Of a stretch of 64,000 bases of DNA, positions 9,775-18,675 are shown piece after piece (position 1 is the stretch's first letter; every line of letters begins with the position of its first letter). The notes under the pieces are model-generated. The model searched no databases. It worked only from the letters and a program-made list of their open reading frames with translations, and was not told the DNA's origin. Where the stretch lies: assembly GCF_014652855.1 (NCBI RefSeq), contig NZ_BMZP01000019.1, forward strand, positions 1 through 64,000. The letters run 5' to 3'. The position numbers and the translations under genes were made by a program. Origin of the DNA: Novosphingobium pokkalii (GTDB lineage Bacteria > Pseudomonadota > Alphaproteobacteria > Sphingomonadales > Sphingomonadaceae).

Positions 9775-10389
9775 ATGAAGCTGTATCATCATCCACTGTC
9801 TGGCCATTCGCACCGCGCGCGCCTGTTTCTGTCCCTGCTGGGCCTCGACCATGAGCTGATCGAGGTGGACCTTGCCGCCCGCGCCCACAAGGCACCCGCG
9901 TTTCTGGCCTTGAGCCCCTTTGGCGAAATACCGGTGCTGGAGGATGGACAGACGGTTATTGCCGATTCCAATGCCATCCTCGTCTATCTTGCCCGGAAGA
10001 CCGAAACGGATGCATGGCTGCCGAAAGACATTGCGACCGAAGCGGAAGTGCAGCGCTGGCTGTCTATCGCGGCGGGGAAACTCGCATACGGTGCCTGTGC
10101 GGCCCGACTTATCACCGTCTTCGGCGCCTCATTTGACGCCGATGAAGTGATCAGCCGGGCGCATGATACACTGGTCGTCGTGGAAAAGACGCTGGCCACG
10201 CGCACATGGCTGGCGGCAACCACCAGCCCATCCATCGCGGATGTCGCGCTCTACAGCTACATCGCCCGCGCACCCGAAGGGAATGTGGACCTCGCGCCCT
10301 ATCCCCTCACATGCGCTTGGTTGCAGCGGGTCGAGGCGCTCGAAGGTTTCGTGCCGTTCCAGACCACGCCAGCGGGACTGACCGTCTGA
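9775..10389 (+). CDS. Glutathione S-transferase
   Basis: 204 residues. The thioredoxin-like N-terminal domain (MKLYHHPLSGHSHRARL, cis-Pro region FGEIPVLEDG, then DSNAILVYLA for glutathione binding) is followed by an all-helical C-terminal domain. A Ser in the PLSGHS segment is the probable thiol-activating residue. GGAGAG precedes the ATG by 4 bp, which fixes the start. It conjugates or reduces electrophiles with glutathione in the cytoplasm. It is followed 62 bp later by the PNPOx-flavoreductase fusion and then an AhpD-like gene, suggesting an operon for handling reactive or aromatic compounds. The substrate is unknown. Confidence 0.92.
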   Translation: MKLYHHPLSGHSHRARLFLSLLGLDHELIEVDLAARAHKAPAFLALSPFGEIPVLEDGQTVIADSNAILVYLARKTETDAWLPKDIATEAEVQRWLSIAAGKLAYGACAARLITVFGASFDADEVISRAHDTLVVVEKTLATRTWLAATTSPSIADVALYSYIARAPEGNVDLAPYPLTCAWLQRVEALEGFVPFQTTPAGLTV

Positions 10390-10451
10390 CGCCTTATCCG
10401 GTCGGCGGGGAAGCCCTTGGCGCGTTTCCCCGCCGCATGGAGATCACGATC

Positions 10452-12512
10452 ATGTCTGAACACCCCGCGATGGAAGCGGCTTCACCTTGGCACCGCGGCG
10501 AAATCGCTTTGCAGCACACCGTCGGCGTCGCCGCGCAAATGGCCGAGCTGGGTCGGCGCGTGATCCGTGACCACATGATCGACCAACATCGCCAATTTTA
10601 CGAACAACTGCCCTTCGCGGTCTTTGGCACTATCGCCCCCGATGGGCTGGTGTGGGCCTCCCCGCGTGCTGGCTTGCCGGGCTTCCTGTCGGCCAGTGAC
10701 GCCACGCATCTGCGCGTGACCAGCGCAGCGGACCCCGGCGACCCGGCGCAGGCTGGTCTGGTGCCCGGCGGCGCTGTGGCTATGATCGGCATCGAACCTG
10801 CGACCCGGCGACGCAACCGGCTCAATGGCAAAGTGGTAGGCATGGGCGATGGCGACTTCGTGATCGCGGTCGAGGAATCCTTTGGCAATTGCCCCCAATA
10901 TATTCAGCAGCGATCACCGCATTGCACGCGCGATCCGCGCCTGCATGTGGCGATCCCCCCACAGCATCTGGCGGCGCTTGACAATGAAGCCCGTGCCCTG
11001 ATCGGGCAGGCGGACAGCTTTTTCGTCGCGAGCTATGCGCAGACGGCGCAAGGCTTGCGCGCCGATGTTTCGCACAGGGGTGGGCGGCCAGGCTTTGTGC
11101 GGATTGATGATGATGGCACCCTCACCATCCCCGATTTTGCCGGGAACCAGTTCTTCAGCACGCTTGGCAACATAAGCGAGACGGGCAAGGCCGGGCTCGT
11201 GTTCATCGACTGGTCAAAGGGTGATGTGCTGCAGATCTCTGGCGAGGCCATGGTCTTGCTGGATTCGCCCGAAACCGCCGGATTTCAGGGTGCCGAGCGG
11301 CTGTGGCAAGTAGCGCCCCAGCGCATCGTGCGCCGCAAGAGCGCCCTGCCGCTGACATGGGATCTGGCAGATCACGGGTGGTCACCCAATCTGGCCGCGA
11401 CCGGCATCTGGGCCGAGGCGCGGGCAAAGCAGGCAATCACCGAGTGGCGCCACTTCAGGATTGCGCGGATCGTCGATGAGAGCCGCGATGTGCGCTCCCT
11501 CCATCTCGAACCTGCCGATGGGGGATCCATGCCGGTGCCGCTAGCCGGGCAACACCTGCCAATCCGCGTGGCGCTGCCCGATCAGCCTCGCCCGCTGGTC
11601 CGCAGCTACACACTCTCCTCTGCCCCCGGCGCGCCACTATACCGCATCAGCGTGAAGCGCGCCGGTCGCGCCTCGCGCCATCTGCATAGTCTTGCGGTCG
11701 GCGATGTGATCGAGGCGCGCGCGCCGCAAGGCAGCTTCACGCTGGATACGGCCGAGCAGCGCCCCGCCGTTCTGCTGGGGGCAGGGATCGGCATAACCCC
11801 GATGGTGGCGATGGCCCGCCATCTGGCCGATCAAGGTGCCCGCAGCGGCAAGCCGCGCCGGGCGTGGCTGATAACGTCAGCCCATTCGCCCGATGACCAG
11901 CTTTTCACCAGCGAACTGGCGGCCATTGCACAGGCCAACCAAGGGGCCATCAAGGTGCTGCGGGTGGTGGGTCGGGTTGATCCTGATGGGTTGCCCGGCA
12001 ACCACGATCACCTTGGCCGGATAGACATCGACCTGCTGCGCCGCACGCTGCCGTTTGGTGATTATGACTTCTATCTCTGCGGCCCTGCGGGTTTCATGCA
12101 GGATTTGTATGACGGCCTGCGGGCCCTGAATGTGGCCGAGGAGCGCATTCATGCCGAGGCCTTTGGCCCATCCGCGCTGAGCCGCAGGATCGAGGCGGGA
12201 GCGGCGGTGATCGATTCGACCGGGCCTGCCGAACAGCCCGTCGCCATTACATTTGCCGATGCGAGCATCAATAACGGCACCAGCGCCATCTGGACCCCAG
12301 AGGTTGACAATCTGCTGGCTCTGGCAGAGCGCTCGGGCCTGTCTCCCGATTATGGCTGCCGGTCGGGGCAGTGCGGCGCGTGCCGGACCCGCGTGCTGGC
12401 CGGGCAGGTGGTCCACACCACCCAAGTGGGCGTTTCGCTTGCGTCCGACGAGGCGCTCATCTGCTGCGCGGCTCCCGCCAAGGAGAGCGGCCCGGTGACC
12501 CTGCAAATCTAA
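10452..12512 (+). CDS. PNPOx-like / ferredoxin reductase / 2Fe-2S fusion oxidoreductase
   Basis: 686 residues with three modules. Residues ~1-310 form a pyridoxamine-phosphate-oxidase-like split barrel (flavin-binding, HRQFYEQLPF and FFSTLGN segments). Residues ~330-570 are a ferredoxin-NADP reductase module with RSYTLSS for flavin and GAGIGITPM for pyridine nucleotide. The C-terminus is a plant-type 2Fe-2S ferredoxin (CRSGQCGAC, last Cys in ICC). The ATG at 10452 has GGAG 9 bp upstream; 10437 is also possible but has no ribosome site. The order suggests NAD(P)H to FAD/FMN to 2Fe-2S, with the barrel as substrate or second flavin site. It belongs to the GST/AhpD operon. The reaction is unknown. 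Confidence 0.88.
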   Translation: MSEHPAMEAASPWHRGEIALQHTVGVAAQMAELGRRVIRDHMIDQHRQFYEQLPFAVFGTIAPDGLVWASPRAGLPGFLSASDATHLRVTSAADPGDPAQAGLVPGGAVAMIGIEPATRRRNRLNGKVVGMGDGDFVIAVEESFGNCPQYIQQRSPHCTRDPRLHVAIPPQHLAALDNEARALIGQADSFFVASYAQTAQGLRADVSHRGGRPGFVRIDDDGTLTIPDFAGNQFFSTLGNISETGKAGLVFIDWSKGDVLQISGEAMVLLDSPETAGFQGAERLWQVAPQRIVRRKSALPLTWDLADHGWSPNLAATGIWAEARAKQAITEWRHFRIARIVDESRDVRSLHLEPADGGSMPVPLAGQHLPIRVALPDQPRPLVRSYTLSSAPGAPLYRISVKRAGRASRHLHSLAVGDVIEARAPQGSFTLDTAEQRPAVLLGAGIGITPMVAMARHLADQGARSGKPRRAWLITSAHSPDDQLFTSELAAIAQANQGAIKVLRVVGRVDPDGLPGNHDHLGRIDIDLLRRTLPFGDYDFYLCGPAGFMQDLYDGLRALNVAEERIHAEAFGPSALSRRIEAGAAVIDSTGPAEQPVAITFADASINNGTSAIWTPEVDNLLALAERSGLSPDYGCRSGQCGACRTRVLAGQVVHTTQVGVSLASDEALICCAAPAKESGPVTLQI

Positions 12513-12682
12513 ACCTTTGTGGTGGCGCCGATACCGTGCGCCCGGCCCATCCTCGTTCTCGCTTATTCCCAATGGGCATAAGCGTTAGTCGATCAGCCGA
12601 TCTTCGTTGCCGCCCACAAAGGAGCCAATGTGTGTGGGTCGAACAACGACCCCTTCCACTGATCCAGACAAGGACCGCATCC

Positions 12683-13240
12683 ATGACCGAGTTCACCGCC
12701 TACACCATCGAGACCGCTCCTGAAGCCGCCCGCCCCATCTTCGAGGGCGTCAAGGGTGCCTTTGGCTTTGTGCCGAACCTTCAGTCCTACATGGCTGAAT
12801 CGCCTGAACTGCTCGCTGGCTACACCGCGCTGTGGGATCTGTTTTCCAAGACCACGCTGACCGTCCACGAACAGCAGGTGGTCTATCTGACCGCCAATTT
12901 CGAGAACGAATGCCACTATTGCATGGCTGGCCACACCACCTTGGCCAAGATGCAGAAGATGGGTGATGACGTGATCGCCGCGCTGCGCGCCGGCACCGAA
13001 CTGCCCGACGCTCGCCTTGAGGCGCTGCACCGCTTCACCACGCTGGTGGTGCGCGACCGCGGCTTTGTCGCTGATGCCGATGTTGATGCCTTCATCGCCG
13101 CCGGCTTCACCCGCCGCAACGTGCTCGAAGTGATCCTGGGCGCGGCGACCAAGCTGATGAGCAACTACACCAACCACATCGTCCACACCCCGCTCGATGC
13201 TTTCATGAAGGGCAATGAGTGGACCAAGCCCGCCGCCTGA
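12683..13240 (+). CDS. Carboxymuconolactone decarboxylase / AhpD-like protein
   Basis: 185 residues. The CMD/AhpD core has the redox pair CHYC followed by a His (ECHYCMAGHT), characteristic of AhpD-type alkylhydroperoxidases, which use the CxxC pair for peroxide reduction. The N-terminal AFGFVPNL segment is typical of the peroxidase-related subfamily. The start is the ATG at 12683, 170 bp after the fusion oxidoreductase, so it could be the last gene of the GST operon or have its own promoter. It converges with the LysR gene. A role in peroxide or disulfide chemistry is inferred from the CxxC. Confidence 0.88.
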   Translation: MTEFTAYTIETAPEAARPIFEGVKGAFGFVPNLQSYMAESPELLAGYTALWDLFSKTTLTVHEQQVVYLTANFENECHYCMAGHTTLAKMQKMGDDVIAALRAGTELPDARLEALHRFTTLVVRDRGFVADADVDAFIAAGFTRRNVLEVILGAATKLMSNYTNHIVHTPLDAFMKGNEWTKPAA

Positions 13241-13334
13241 TTTCAGGCCAGGCGCCGGTCGAGGCGTAGCCTCACATGCACCGCCCCGGTTCCGCGTCTT
13301 CAAGCGGTGCCGGGGCTTCGCGTTTGGCATACTG

Positions 13335-14234
13335 TCAGGTGCTGGCGCTGCGGATACCGGTCATTGCCATTTGCCGCTGTGCGACATCGATAAAGGCGCG
13401 AATGTTCGGCTGATCCTTGCGGCCGCTCTGGAACAGCAGCGAGACCGGCACTGCCGGCGCGTGATCGCCATCCGGCACCGGGATCAGACGGCCAGAAGCA
13501 AGGTGATCGGCCACCTGATAGGACAGTGTCCGCACAATCCCAAGCCCTGCCACTGCGGCGGCAATCGCCGCATCGACATTGTTGACCGACAGGCGCGGCA
13601 ACCGGCCTTTGCCCCCGGTCTCAATCCCCCAGCCGCGCTGCGGCCCAAGTTCGTCTTCCAGGACGATCAGATGGTGACGGCGCAGATCGGCCAGACCGCC
13701 TGGCATGCCATGCGCCTGCACATAGGCCGGGCTCGCACTGAGCACCCGCCGCACTTCGCCGATGCGCTGCATGTGGAGCGCACTGTCACGCAGATCGGCA
13801 ATGCGTACCGCGATGTCGACGCCCTCCTCGACCATGCGCACCATGCGATCGAGCAGCAGCAGCCTGATGTGCAGATCGGGATAACGGCCAAGCAGTTCCG
13901 CAACGACGGGAAGAATATGCAGCCGCCCGAACATCACCGGCGCCGTCACCGTCAGTGTGCCACGCGGGGCAAGGCGGCTGCCACGGGCTGTTTCGAAAGC
14001 GCCATCGATCTCGGCCAACCCTGCGCGGGCGCGGTCGAGAAAGGCTGCCCCCTCCTCGGTCAACCGAACGCTGCGTGTGGTGCGCATCAGCAGGGATACG
14101 CCAAGGCTGGCCTCAAGAGCGGCAATGCTGCGGGTCACGGTGGTGGGCGACATGTTGAGCCGCCGCCCCGCTTCGGCAAAGCTGGCATGTTCGGCAACGC
14201 AGACAAAGGTTTGCAGGGTTTTCAGCCGGTCCAT
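13335..14234 (-). CDS. LysR-family transcriptional regulator
   Basis: 299 residues. The N-terminal winged helix-turn-helix (residues ~1-60; FAEAGRRLNMSPTTVTRSIAALE) is followed by a periplasmic-binding-like effector domain. The start is taken as the Met of MDRLKTLQTF, matching family length; the frame is open 45 bp further up. It is divergent from the alpha/beta hydrolase gene with 132 bp between them, where two candidate operators lie. A motif copy upstream of the GST operon suggests it may control both. The inducer is unknown. Confidence 0.93.
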   Translation of the reverse strand: MDRLKTLQTFVCVAEHASFAEAGRRLNMSPTTVTRSIAALEASLGVSLLMRTTRSVRLTEEGAAFLDRARAGLAEIDGAFETARGSRLAPRGTLTVTAPVMFGRLHILPVVAELLGRYPDLHIRLLLLDRMVRMVEEGVDIAVRIADLRDSALHMQRIGEVRRVLSASPAYVQAHGMPGGLADLRRHHLIVLEDELGPQRGWGIETGGKGRLPRLSVNNVDAAIAAAVAGLGIVRTLSYQVADHLASGRLIPVPDGDHAPAVPVSLLFQSGRKDQPNIRAFIDVAQRQMAMTGIRSAST

Positions 14235-14286
14235 TGCGCACTCCCTTCGGCCTGCTAGGACTATCAGCCAAAATGGCAATAATGAA

Positions 14287-14300
14287 GTGAATTATTTCAC
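14287..14300. promoter_or_regulatory. Palindrome in the LysR-hydrolase intergenic region
   Basis: GTGAA-TTAT-TTCAC, perfect 5-bp arms, between the divergent LysR and hydrolase genes. The position and symmetry suit a LysR operator. It overlaps the shared 13-mer at 14296-14308. Confidence 0.4.
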
Positions 14301-14308
14301 GATTATCG
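14296..14308 (+). promoter_or_regulatory. Second copy of the candidate LysR operator 13-mer
   Basis: TTCACGATTATCG, identical to 9613-9625. It lies 59 bp upstream of the hydrolase ATG and 62 bp upstream of the LysR start. Confidence 0.4.
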
Positions 14309-14366
14309 ACGAGGTGGGAATGAGAGAGAAGGAGCCATCGCCACCATTTGTCGACAGGAGCCCAAC

Positions 14367-15344
14367 ATGTACCAAGCAAACTTTCTTCGCGCGGTCTGCG
14401 CCGCAGCCATTGCCATGGCGGTGCCCACCGCCAGCCAGGCCGCCCCGGCCAGCACAATCGCCGCGCTCCCCGCCGCTTCAGCCGTCCACTATCGTACCGC
14501 CAAGGTCGAGGGCCTTGATGTCTTCTATCGCGAGGCGGGCCCGAAGGATGCACCCACCGTCCTGCTGCTGCACGGCTTTCCCAGCTCATCCTTCCAATAC
14601 CGCAACCTGATCCTTGCGCTTGCCGACCGCTATCATGTGATCGCGCCCGATTATCCCGGTTTTGGCAATTCCAGCGCGCCGGATCACACAAAGTTCGCCT
14701 ATACGTTTGCGCATCTGACCGACGTCACCGATGCCTTGCTCGGCCAGATCGGTGTGAACAGCTACACCATCTACATTCAGGACTACGGCGCACCGGTTGG
14801 CCTGCGTCTGGCGCTGCGCCACCCTGAGCGCGTGACCGGGCTCATCGTGCAGAATGGCAACGCCTACAAGGATGGCATTCAGGACTTCTGGAAGCCGGTC
14901 GAAGCGTTGTGGGCCAATCCGACCCCCGCCAACCGCAACGCGCTGCGCAAAGTGCTGACGCCAGAGCTGACCAAGTGGCAATATGTGAATGGCTCCAAGG
15001 ACGAGAGCCGCGTCGATCCCGACACCTGGGCCCACGATCAGGCGCTGCTTGACCGCCCCGGCAATGACGAGATCCAGCTCGACCTGTTCTATGATTACCG
15101 CAACAATGTCGCGCTCTACCCGCAATTCCAGCAGTTCTTCCGCACGCGCAAGCCACCGACGCTGATCGTGTGGGGTGCCAATGACGTGATCTTCCCGGCC
15201 GATGGCGCCAAGGCCTACTTGCGCGATAACCCGCAGGCCGAACTGCACCTGATCGATTCCGGTCACTTTGCCCTCGAAGACCGCAGCGACGAAATCGTCC
15301 CGCTGATCCGCGACTTCCTGGGGCGCACACTCCCCAACCGTTGA
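14367..15344 (+). CDS. Secreted alpha/beta hydrolase (epoxide hydrolase/dehalogenase-like)
   Basis: 325 residues with a Sec signal peptide ending near SQAAPA, so probably periplasmic. The alpha/beta-hydrolase core shows the oxyanion motif LLHGFPSS, nucleophile Asp in IQDYGAPVG, and the catalytic His in DSGHFALED. A nucleophilic Asp rather than Ser points to the epoxide hydrolase / haloalkane dehalogenase branch. It is divergent from the LysR regulator and is followed by a terminator hairpin at 15361-15397. The substrate cannot be read from the sequence. Confidence 0.88.
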   Translation: MYQANFLRAVCAAAIAMAVPTASQAAPASTIAALPAASAVHYRTAKVEGLDVFYREAGPKDAPTVLLLHGFPSSSFQYRNLILALADRYHVIAPDYPGFGNSSAPDHTKFAYTFAHLTDVTDALLGQIGVNSYTIYIQDYGAPVGLRLALRHPERVTGLIVQNGNAYKDGIQDFWKPVEALWANPTPANRNALRKVLTPELTKWQYVNGSKDESRVDPDTWAHDQALLDRPGNDEIQLDLFYDYRNNVALYPQFQQFFRTRKPPTLIVWGANDVIFPADGAKAYLRDNPQAELHLIDSGHFALEDRSDEIVPLIRDFLGRTLPNR

Positions 15345-15360
15345 ACGACCGCCCCATCTC

Positions 15361-15397
15361 GGCGCCCGGTGGCCAAGGCCGCCGGGCGTCAATTTTT
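15361..15397 (+). terminator. Rho-independent terminator after the hydrolase
   Basis: A GC-rich hairpin (GCGCCCGGTGGC against GCCGCCGGGCGT, one near-mismatch) is followed by AATTTTT. It also overlaps the end of the convergent SDR gene. Confidence 0.65.
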
Positions 15398-16085
15398 ACC
15401 ACGGCAAGGATCGGTTGAACCGATCTACAAAACGAAGGCCGGGCTTGCCCCGATTTGCTTCGACCATGTCCACGACATGGGGAATGCTCTCCTCTATCGA
15501 AAGCAGCGCATCCTCGCCTCCCATCTCTGTGCGCACCCAGCCCGGCGCGACCAGCAGCAACGCATGGCCATCCCCGGCATGTTTGGCGGCATAGCCCTTC
15601 ATCAGCATGTTGAGCGCCGCCTTGCTGGCAGAGTAGAGCTGCCAGCCGCCCGTTGCATGGGTGATGCTGGCCAGCTCCGAGGTCATGATGGCAACCGTGC
15701 CACCCTTTGGCACCAGATCGCCCATCAGTTCGGCCGCGCGCACGGGTGCCAAGGCGTTGGTCAGCATCATGGCAAGGAAATCCTGCTCTGACGCGGTGGC
15801 CGGGCTTTCCGCAATGGCCCTGGCAATGCCAGCATTGATGAACAGAACGTCGATGGCCCGGCCAGCGAGACGTTGGCGCAGCGCATGCACCCCGGCAGAC
15901 TGGTCGATGTCCACCGTCTCGATGTCGAGACTGGCAGGAAAGCGCGCAGCCAAGCCGTCCAGTCCTGCCGAGCCGCTGCGCGCGGTGGCGATGACGTGCC
16001 AGCCCCGCTTCAGCCATTCCTCCGCCAAGGCAAGGCCAAGCCCACGCGAAGCGCCCATCACCAGCACCGTTGAAATCTTTGTCAT
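15396..16085 (-). CDS. Short-chain dehydrogenase/reductase (C-factor-like)
   Basis: 229 residues. Rossmann motif GASRGLGLAL at the N-terminus and catalytic YSASK with an upstream Ser (MTSELAS). The ATG at 16085 is preferred over the GTG at 16088 because GGAGG lies 5 bp before it. Short SDRs with this ending resemble CsgA/C-factor-type enzymes. It is divergent from a LysR gene, which may regulate it. NAD(P)H-linked reduction of an unknown carbonyl compound is the expected activity. Confidence 0.88.
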   Translation of the reverse strand: MTKISTVLVMGASRGLGLALAEEWLKRGWHVIATARSGSAGLDGLAARFPASLDIETVDIDQSAGVHALRQRLAGRAIDVLFINAGIARAIAESPATASEQDFLAMMLTNALAPVRAAELMGDLVPKGGTVAIMTSELASITHATGGWQLYSASKAALNMLMKGYAAKHAGDGHALLLVAPGWVRTEMGGEDALLSIEESIPHVVDMVEANRGKPGLRFVDRFNRSLPW

Positions 16086-16183
16086 CACAACCTCCAGGAT
16101 TCATGGAGGACACCTATGGCACTTTACGACGTCGGACTATAAAGCCGATTTGTCATAACATTCCGGATCAGGAGTCATGCAGA

Positions 16184-17122
16184 TTGCTTTACGATGCGCG
16201 CCTGCTGTCAGGTGTCACCGTGCTGATGGCAGTGGTGGAGGCCGGGACCATGACCCGCGCCGCGCAAACGTTGGGGCTGACCCAGTCGGGCGTGGGCCGC
16301 GCAATCCAGCGGCTTGAGGCGCGCATGGGCGTCAGGCTGCTCGACCGCACCACGCGGACCTTGCGGCTTACCGACGAGGGCAGACGGTTTTGTGATCGCG
16401 TGGGCCCGCATCTCGATGGCATTGCCCACGCCGCGCAGGAGGCCGCAGGCAGCGCGCATGCCGTGCGGGGCCGCCTGCGCGTCAATGTCGATCCCTTTTT
16501 CTCGCGACTGGTGCTGGCGAAGGAACTTGGCAGCTTTCTTGCCGCCTATCCCGAGGTGCGGCTGGAACTCGTCATGCGTGATCATGTCGGCGATCTCGTC
16601 GCCGATGGGTTTGACCTGGCGCTTCGCTTCGGCGAACCTCAGGTCGCGGGCTTCACGGCGCGCAAGCTGCTCGAAACGCGCATCCTTACCGTGGCATCGC
16701 CCGCCTATCTTGCGGCCCGTGGAAGGCCGCTGCATCCCACAGACCTCGCCCAACATGACTGCATCGATTATCGCGATCCCCTGACCGGCCGCGCCTTTGA
16801 CTGGGAGTTTCGCAGGGGCAAGGAGATCGTGCCGGTGCGCCAATCCGCAAGGCTGATGGTGAGTGATGTGGCGACGATGACCGACGCCTGTTGCGAGGGC
16901 GTCGGCATCGCCCAGATCATGCAACTGGGCAGTGGCGCCTTGCTTTCACAAGGCAGGCTGGTTGAACTGTTTCCCGACTGGCGCGATGAGACCTTTCCGC
17001 TCTACGCGATTTACCCGATGCGCCATCACAGGTCCGCCCGGGTTGCGGCCTTTTCGCAATGGTGCCTCAAACTGCTGGGCTCGATCGACGCCGCATCGGG
17101 CGAACCCGTTCCCGCCGCCTAA
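16184..17122 (+). CDS. LysR-family transcriptional regulator
   Basis: 312 residues from a TTG at 16184 with AGGAG 9 bp upstream; an ATG at 16103 is the alternative. The helix-turn-helix (MTRAAQTLGLTQSGVGRAIQRLE) starts close to the N-terminus with the TTG start, as usual. A LysR substrate-binding domain follows. It is divergent from the SDR gene at 15396-16085, and its last codons overlap the stop of the convergent SDR at 17119 by 4 bp. Its likely target is the divergent SDR. The inducer is unknown. Confidence 0.9.
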   Translation: MLYDARLLSGVTVLMAVVEAGTMTRAAQTLGLTQSGVGRAIQRLEARMGVRLLDRTTRTLRLTDEGRRFCDRVGPHLDGIAHAAQEAAGSAHAVRGRLRVNVDPFFSRLVLAKELGSFLAAYPEVRLELVMRDHVGDLVADGFDLALRFGEPQVAGFTARKLLETRILTVASPAYLAARGRPLHPTDLAQHDCIDYRDPLTGRAFDWEFRRGKEIVPVRQSARLMVSDVATMTDACCEGVGIAQIMQLGSGALLSQGRLVELFPDWRDETFPLYAIYPMRHHRSARVAAFSQWCLKLLGSIDAASGEPVPAA

Positions 17123-17835
17123 AACGCAGCCTTGCCCACCGAGGCACCACCATCGACATTCAGGGTCTGGCCTGTGATGAACCCGGCCTCGTCTGACAGC
17201 AGGAAGGCAATCGCTGCGGCAATCTCTTCGGGCTGGCCAAACCGGCCCATCGGCACGGCAGAGAGGTAGCGGCGCTCACCTTCGCTGCCGGGCGCGTTGT
17301 TGGCGCGGAAGAGCTCGGTCTCGGTCGGCCCCGGCGAGACAGCGTTCACGGTGATCCCCGTTGTTGCCAGCTCCAACGCCCAACTGCGGGTAAAGCTGAC
17401 CAGCGCCGCCTTGGCCGCCGCATAGGCCGTGCGCTGCACCGCGCCCAACACGGTCAGGCTGGTGATGTTGACCACGCGCCCCCAGCCGCGCTCGACCATG
17501 CCCGGCAACAGCGCCTGCACGGCTTGCACCGCCGGGTGGAGGTTGACCTGCATCACCTCGTCAAGCATCGGTAGCGTGACGGACGCCAGTGACTGTGCGC
17601 CCACCAGCCCGACATTGTTGACCACGCCATCGATGGCAAAACGTGCCGCCAGATCGTGCAAGACGCCCTGCGTCGCATCGGCATTGGCCAGATCGACAGG
17701 CACCAACGTGCCCGGAAACGTGCCGGTGGCATGGCGGGCCAGGCCGATGACATGATGCCCACTGCGGGCGAGGCGCTGCGAAAGAGCAAGGCCGATACCC
17801 TTGCTGGCGCCGGTGATGAGAAAGGTTTTTGGCAT
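17119..17835 (-). CDS. SDR-family oxidoreductase (FabG-like)
   Basis: 238 residues, a classical SDR: GASKGIGLAL cofactor motif, NNVG (variant NNAG), NITS and YAAAK catalytic motifs, and the C-terminal FITGQTLNVDGG typical of FabG-like enzymes. It is last in a minus-strand series GST, Old Yellow Enzyme, peroxiredoxin, SDR with gaps of 23, 118 and 53 bp, which looks like one regulon under the divergent LysR at 20699. It reduces or oxidises an unknown alcohol/ketone. Confidence 0.9.
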   Translation of the reverse strand: MPKTFLITGASKGIGLALSQRLARSGHHVIGLARHATGTFPGTLVPVDLANADATQGVLHDLAARFAIDGVVNNVGLVGAQSLASVTLPMLDEVMQVNLHPAVQAVQALLPGMVERGWGRVVNITSLTVLGAVQRTAYAAAKAALVSFTRSWALELATTGITVNAVSPGPTETELFRANNAPGSEGERRYLSAVPMGRFGQPEEIAAAIAFLLSDEAGFITGQTLNVDGGASVGKAAF

Positions 17836-17888
17836 GGATCGATACTTTGCAAATGCCCCGGCCGGGCGGACTGGCCGGGGCGGAGGGA

Positions 17889-18563
17889 TCAGGCAGCGGC
17901 ATGCGCGGCGCGGCGCAGCGCTGGCAGCATGTCCTCAGGCTCAGGCCGGCGGGTGTAATCCGGGTTCACCTCGGCATAGAGGATCGTGCCATCCTGGCCG
18001 ATGACATAGCGGGCGGGCATCGGCAGCGTCCAGCTGGCATCGCCGTTGAAGGCGGGCAGGTCGTTCTTCAGGCTCTTGTAAAGCTCGACCAGATAGTCCG
18101 GCAGCTCGAAGCGCAGCCCGAAAGCGGCGGCGACATCATTGTGGGTGTCCGACAGGATGGGGAAGCCCAGCTCATTCTGGCGCACCGACTTGCGGCTGTT
18201 CACCGCGGTCTGCGGCGAGATCGCCACCAGGCTGGCACCCAGCTTGGCAAATTCGGGCAACGTGGCCTGCAAGGCCTGCAGTTCCATGTTGCAATAGGGG
18301 CACCACACGCCGCGGTAAAAGCTCACCACCAGCGGCCCCTTGGCCAGCAAATCCGCCGAAGAAACGGGCTGACCATCGGGATCGTTGAGGGTGAAGGCGG
18401 GCGCCTTCTCACCCGCCTTGAGCGCGCGGGCCGCAGCGCCGCTGGCGATCAGCTCGGCCGTGGCGCGGTGCATTGTCTGGATCACTTCGGGCGGCACGTT
18501 GTAGGGCGGCTTGCCCGCCTGGAAGTCGGCCTTGAAAGCATCGAGTTTGGCTTGCAGTGTCAT
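17889..18563 (-). CDS. Peroxiredoxin-like protein (AhpC/TSA family)
   Basis: 224 residues. A thioredoxin-fold AhpC/TSA domain begins near residue 50, with the redox motif VWCPYC in FYRGVWCPYCNMEL; a CxxC in place of the single peroxidatic Cys places it in the Prx-like group. AGGAG lies 8 bp before the ATG at 18563. The intergenic DNA upstream holds a tandem 15-bp-spaced repeat and an inverted ATTCC-N5-GGAAT box. It follows the ene-reductase gene and probably protects against peroxide generated by flavin chemistry. Confidence 0.9.
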   Translation of the reverse strand: MTLQAKLDAFKADFQAGKPPYNVPPEVIQTMHRATAELIASGAAARALKAGEKAPAFTLNDPDGQPVSSADLLAKGPLVVSFYRGVWCPYCNMELQALQATLPEFAKLGASLVAISPQTAVNSRKSVRQNELGFPILSDTHNDVAAAFGLRFELPDYLVELYKSLKNDLPAFNGDASWTLPMPARYVIGQDGTILYAEVNPDYTRRPEPEDMLPALRRAAHAAA

Positions 18564-18582
18564 GGGAAGTCTCCTTGGATCC

Positions 18583-18609
18583 GGGTCTTGGGGATCGGGG
18601 TCTTGGGGA
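18583..18609. repeat. Tandem direct repeat upstream of the peroxiredoxin gene
   Basis: GGGTCTTGGGGA occurs twice with a 15-bp period (18583-18594 and 18598-18609), 20-46 bp upstream of the ATG. It could be a regulator site or chance slippage. Confidence 0.4.
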
Positions 18610-18620
18610 ACAATGGGACC

Positions 18621-18675
18621 TTCCGGCAGGGACTGGCAGTCACGTCGTCCGACTAATGCCCATTCCCTGCCGGAA
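18621..18675. terminator. Inverted repeat after the ene-reductase gene
   Basis: TTCCGGCAGGGA (18621-18632) is the exact reverse complement of TCCCTGCCGGAA (18664-18675), giving a 12-bp stem with a 31-nt loop. No T-run follows, so it may act as a weak terminator or be operator DNA; the right arm overlaps the ATTCC-N5-GGAAT box. Confidence 0.4.

Noticed and set aside
13241..13334. Terminator between the AhpD-like and LysR genes
   Set aside because: Only a 7-bp GC arm with a long loop and no T-run could be drawn.
16132..16148. TCGG-N9-CCGA as operator of the second LysR gene
   Set aside because: Only 4-bp arms and no second copy found at a related promoter.
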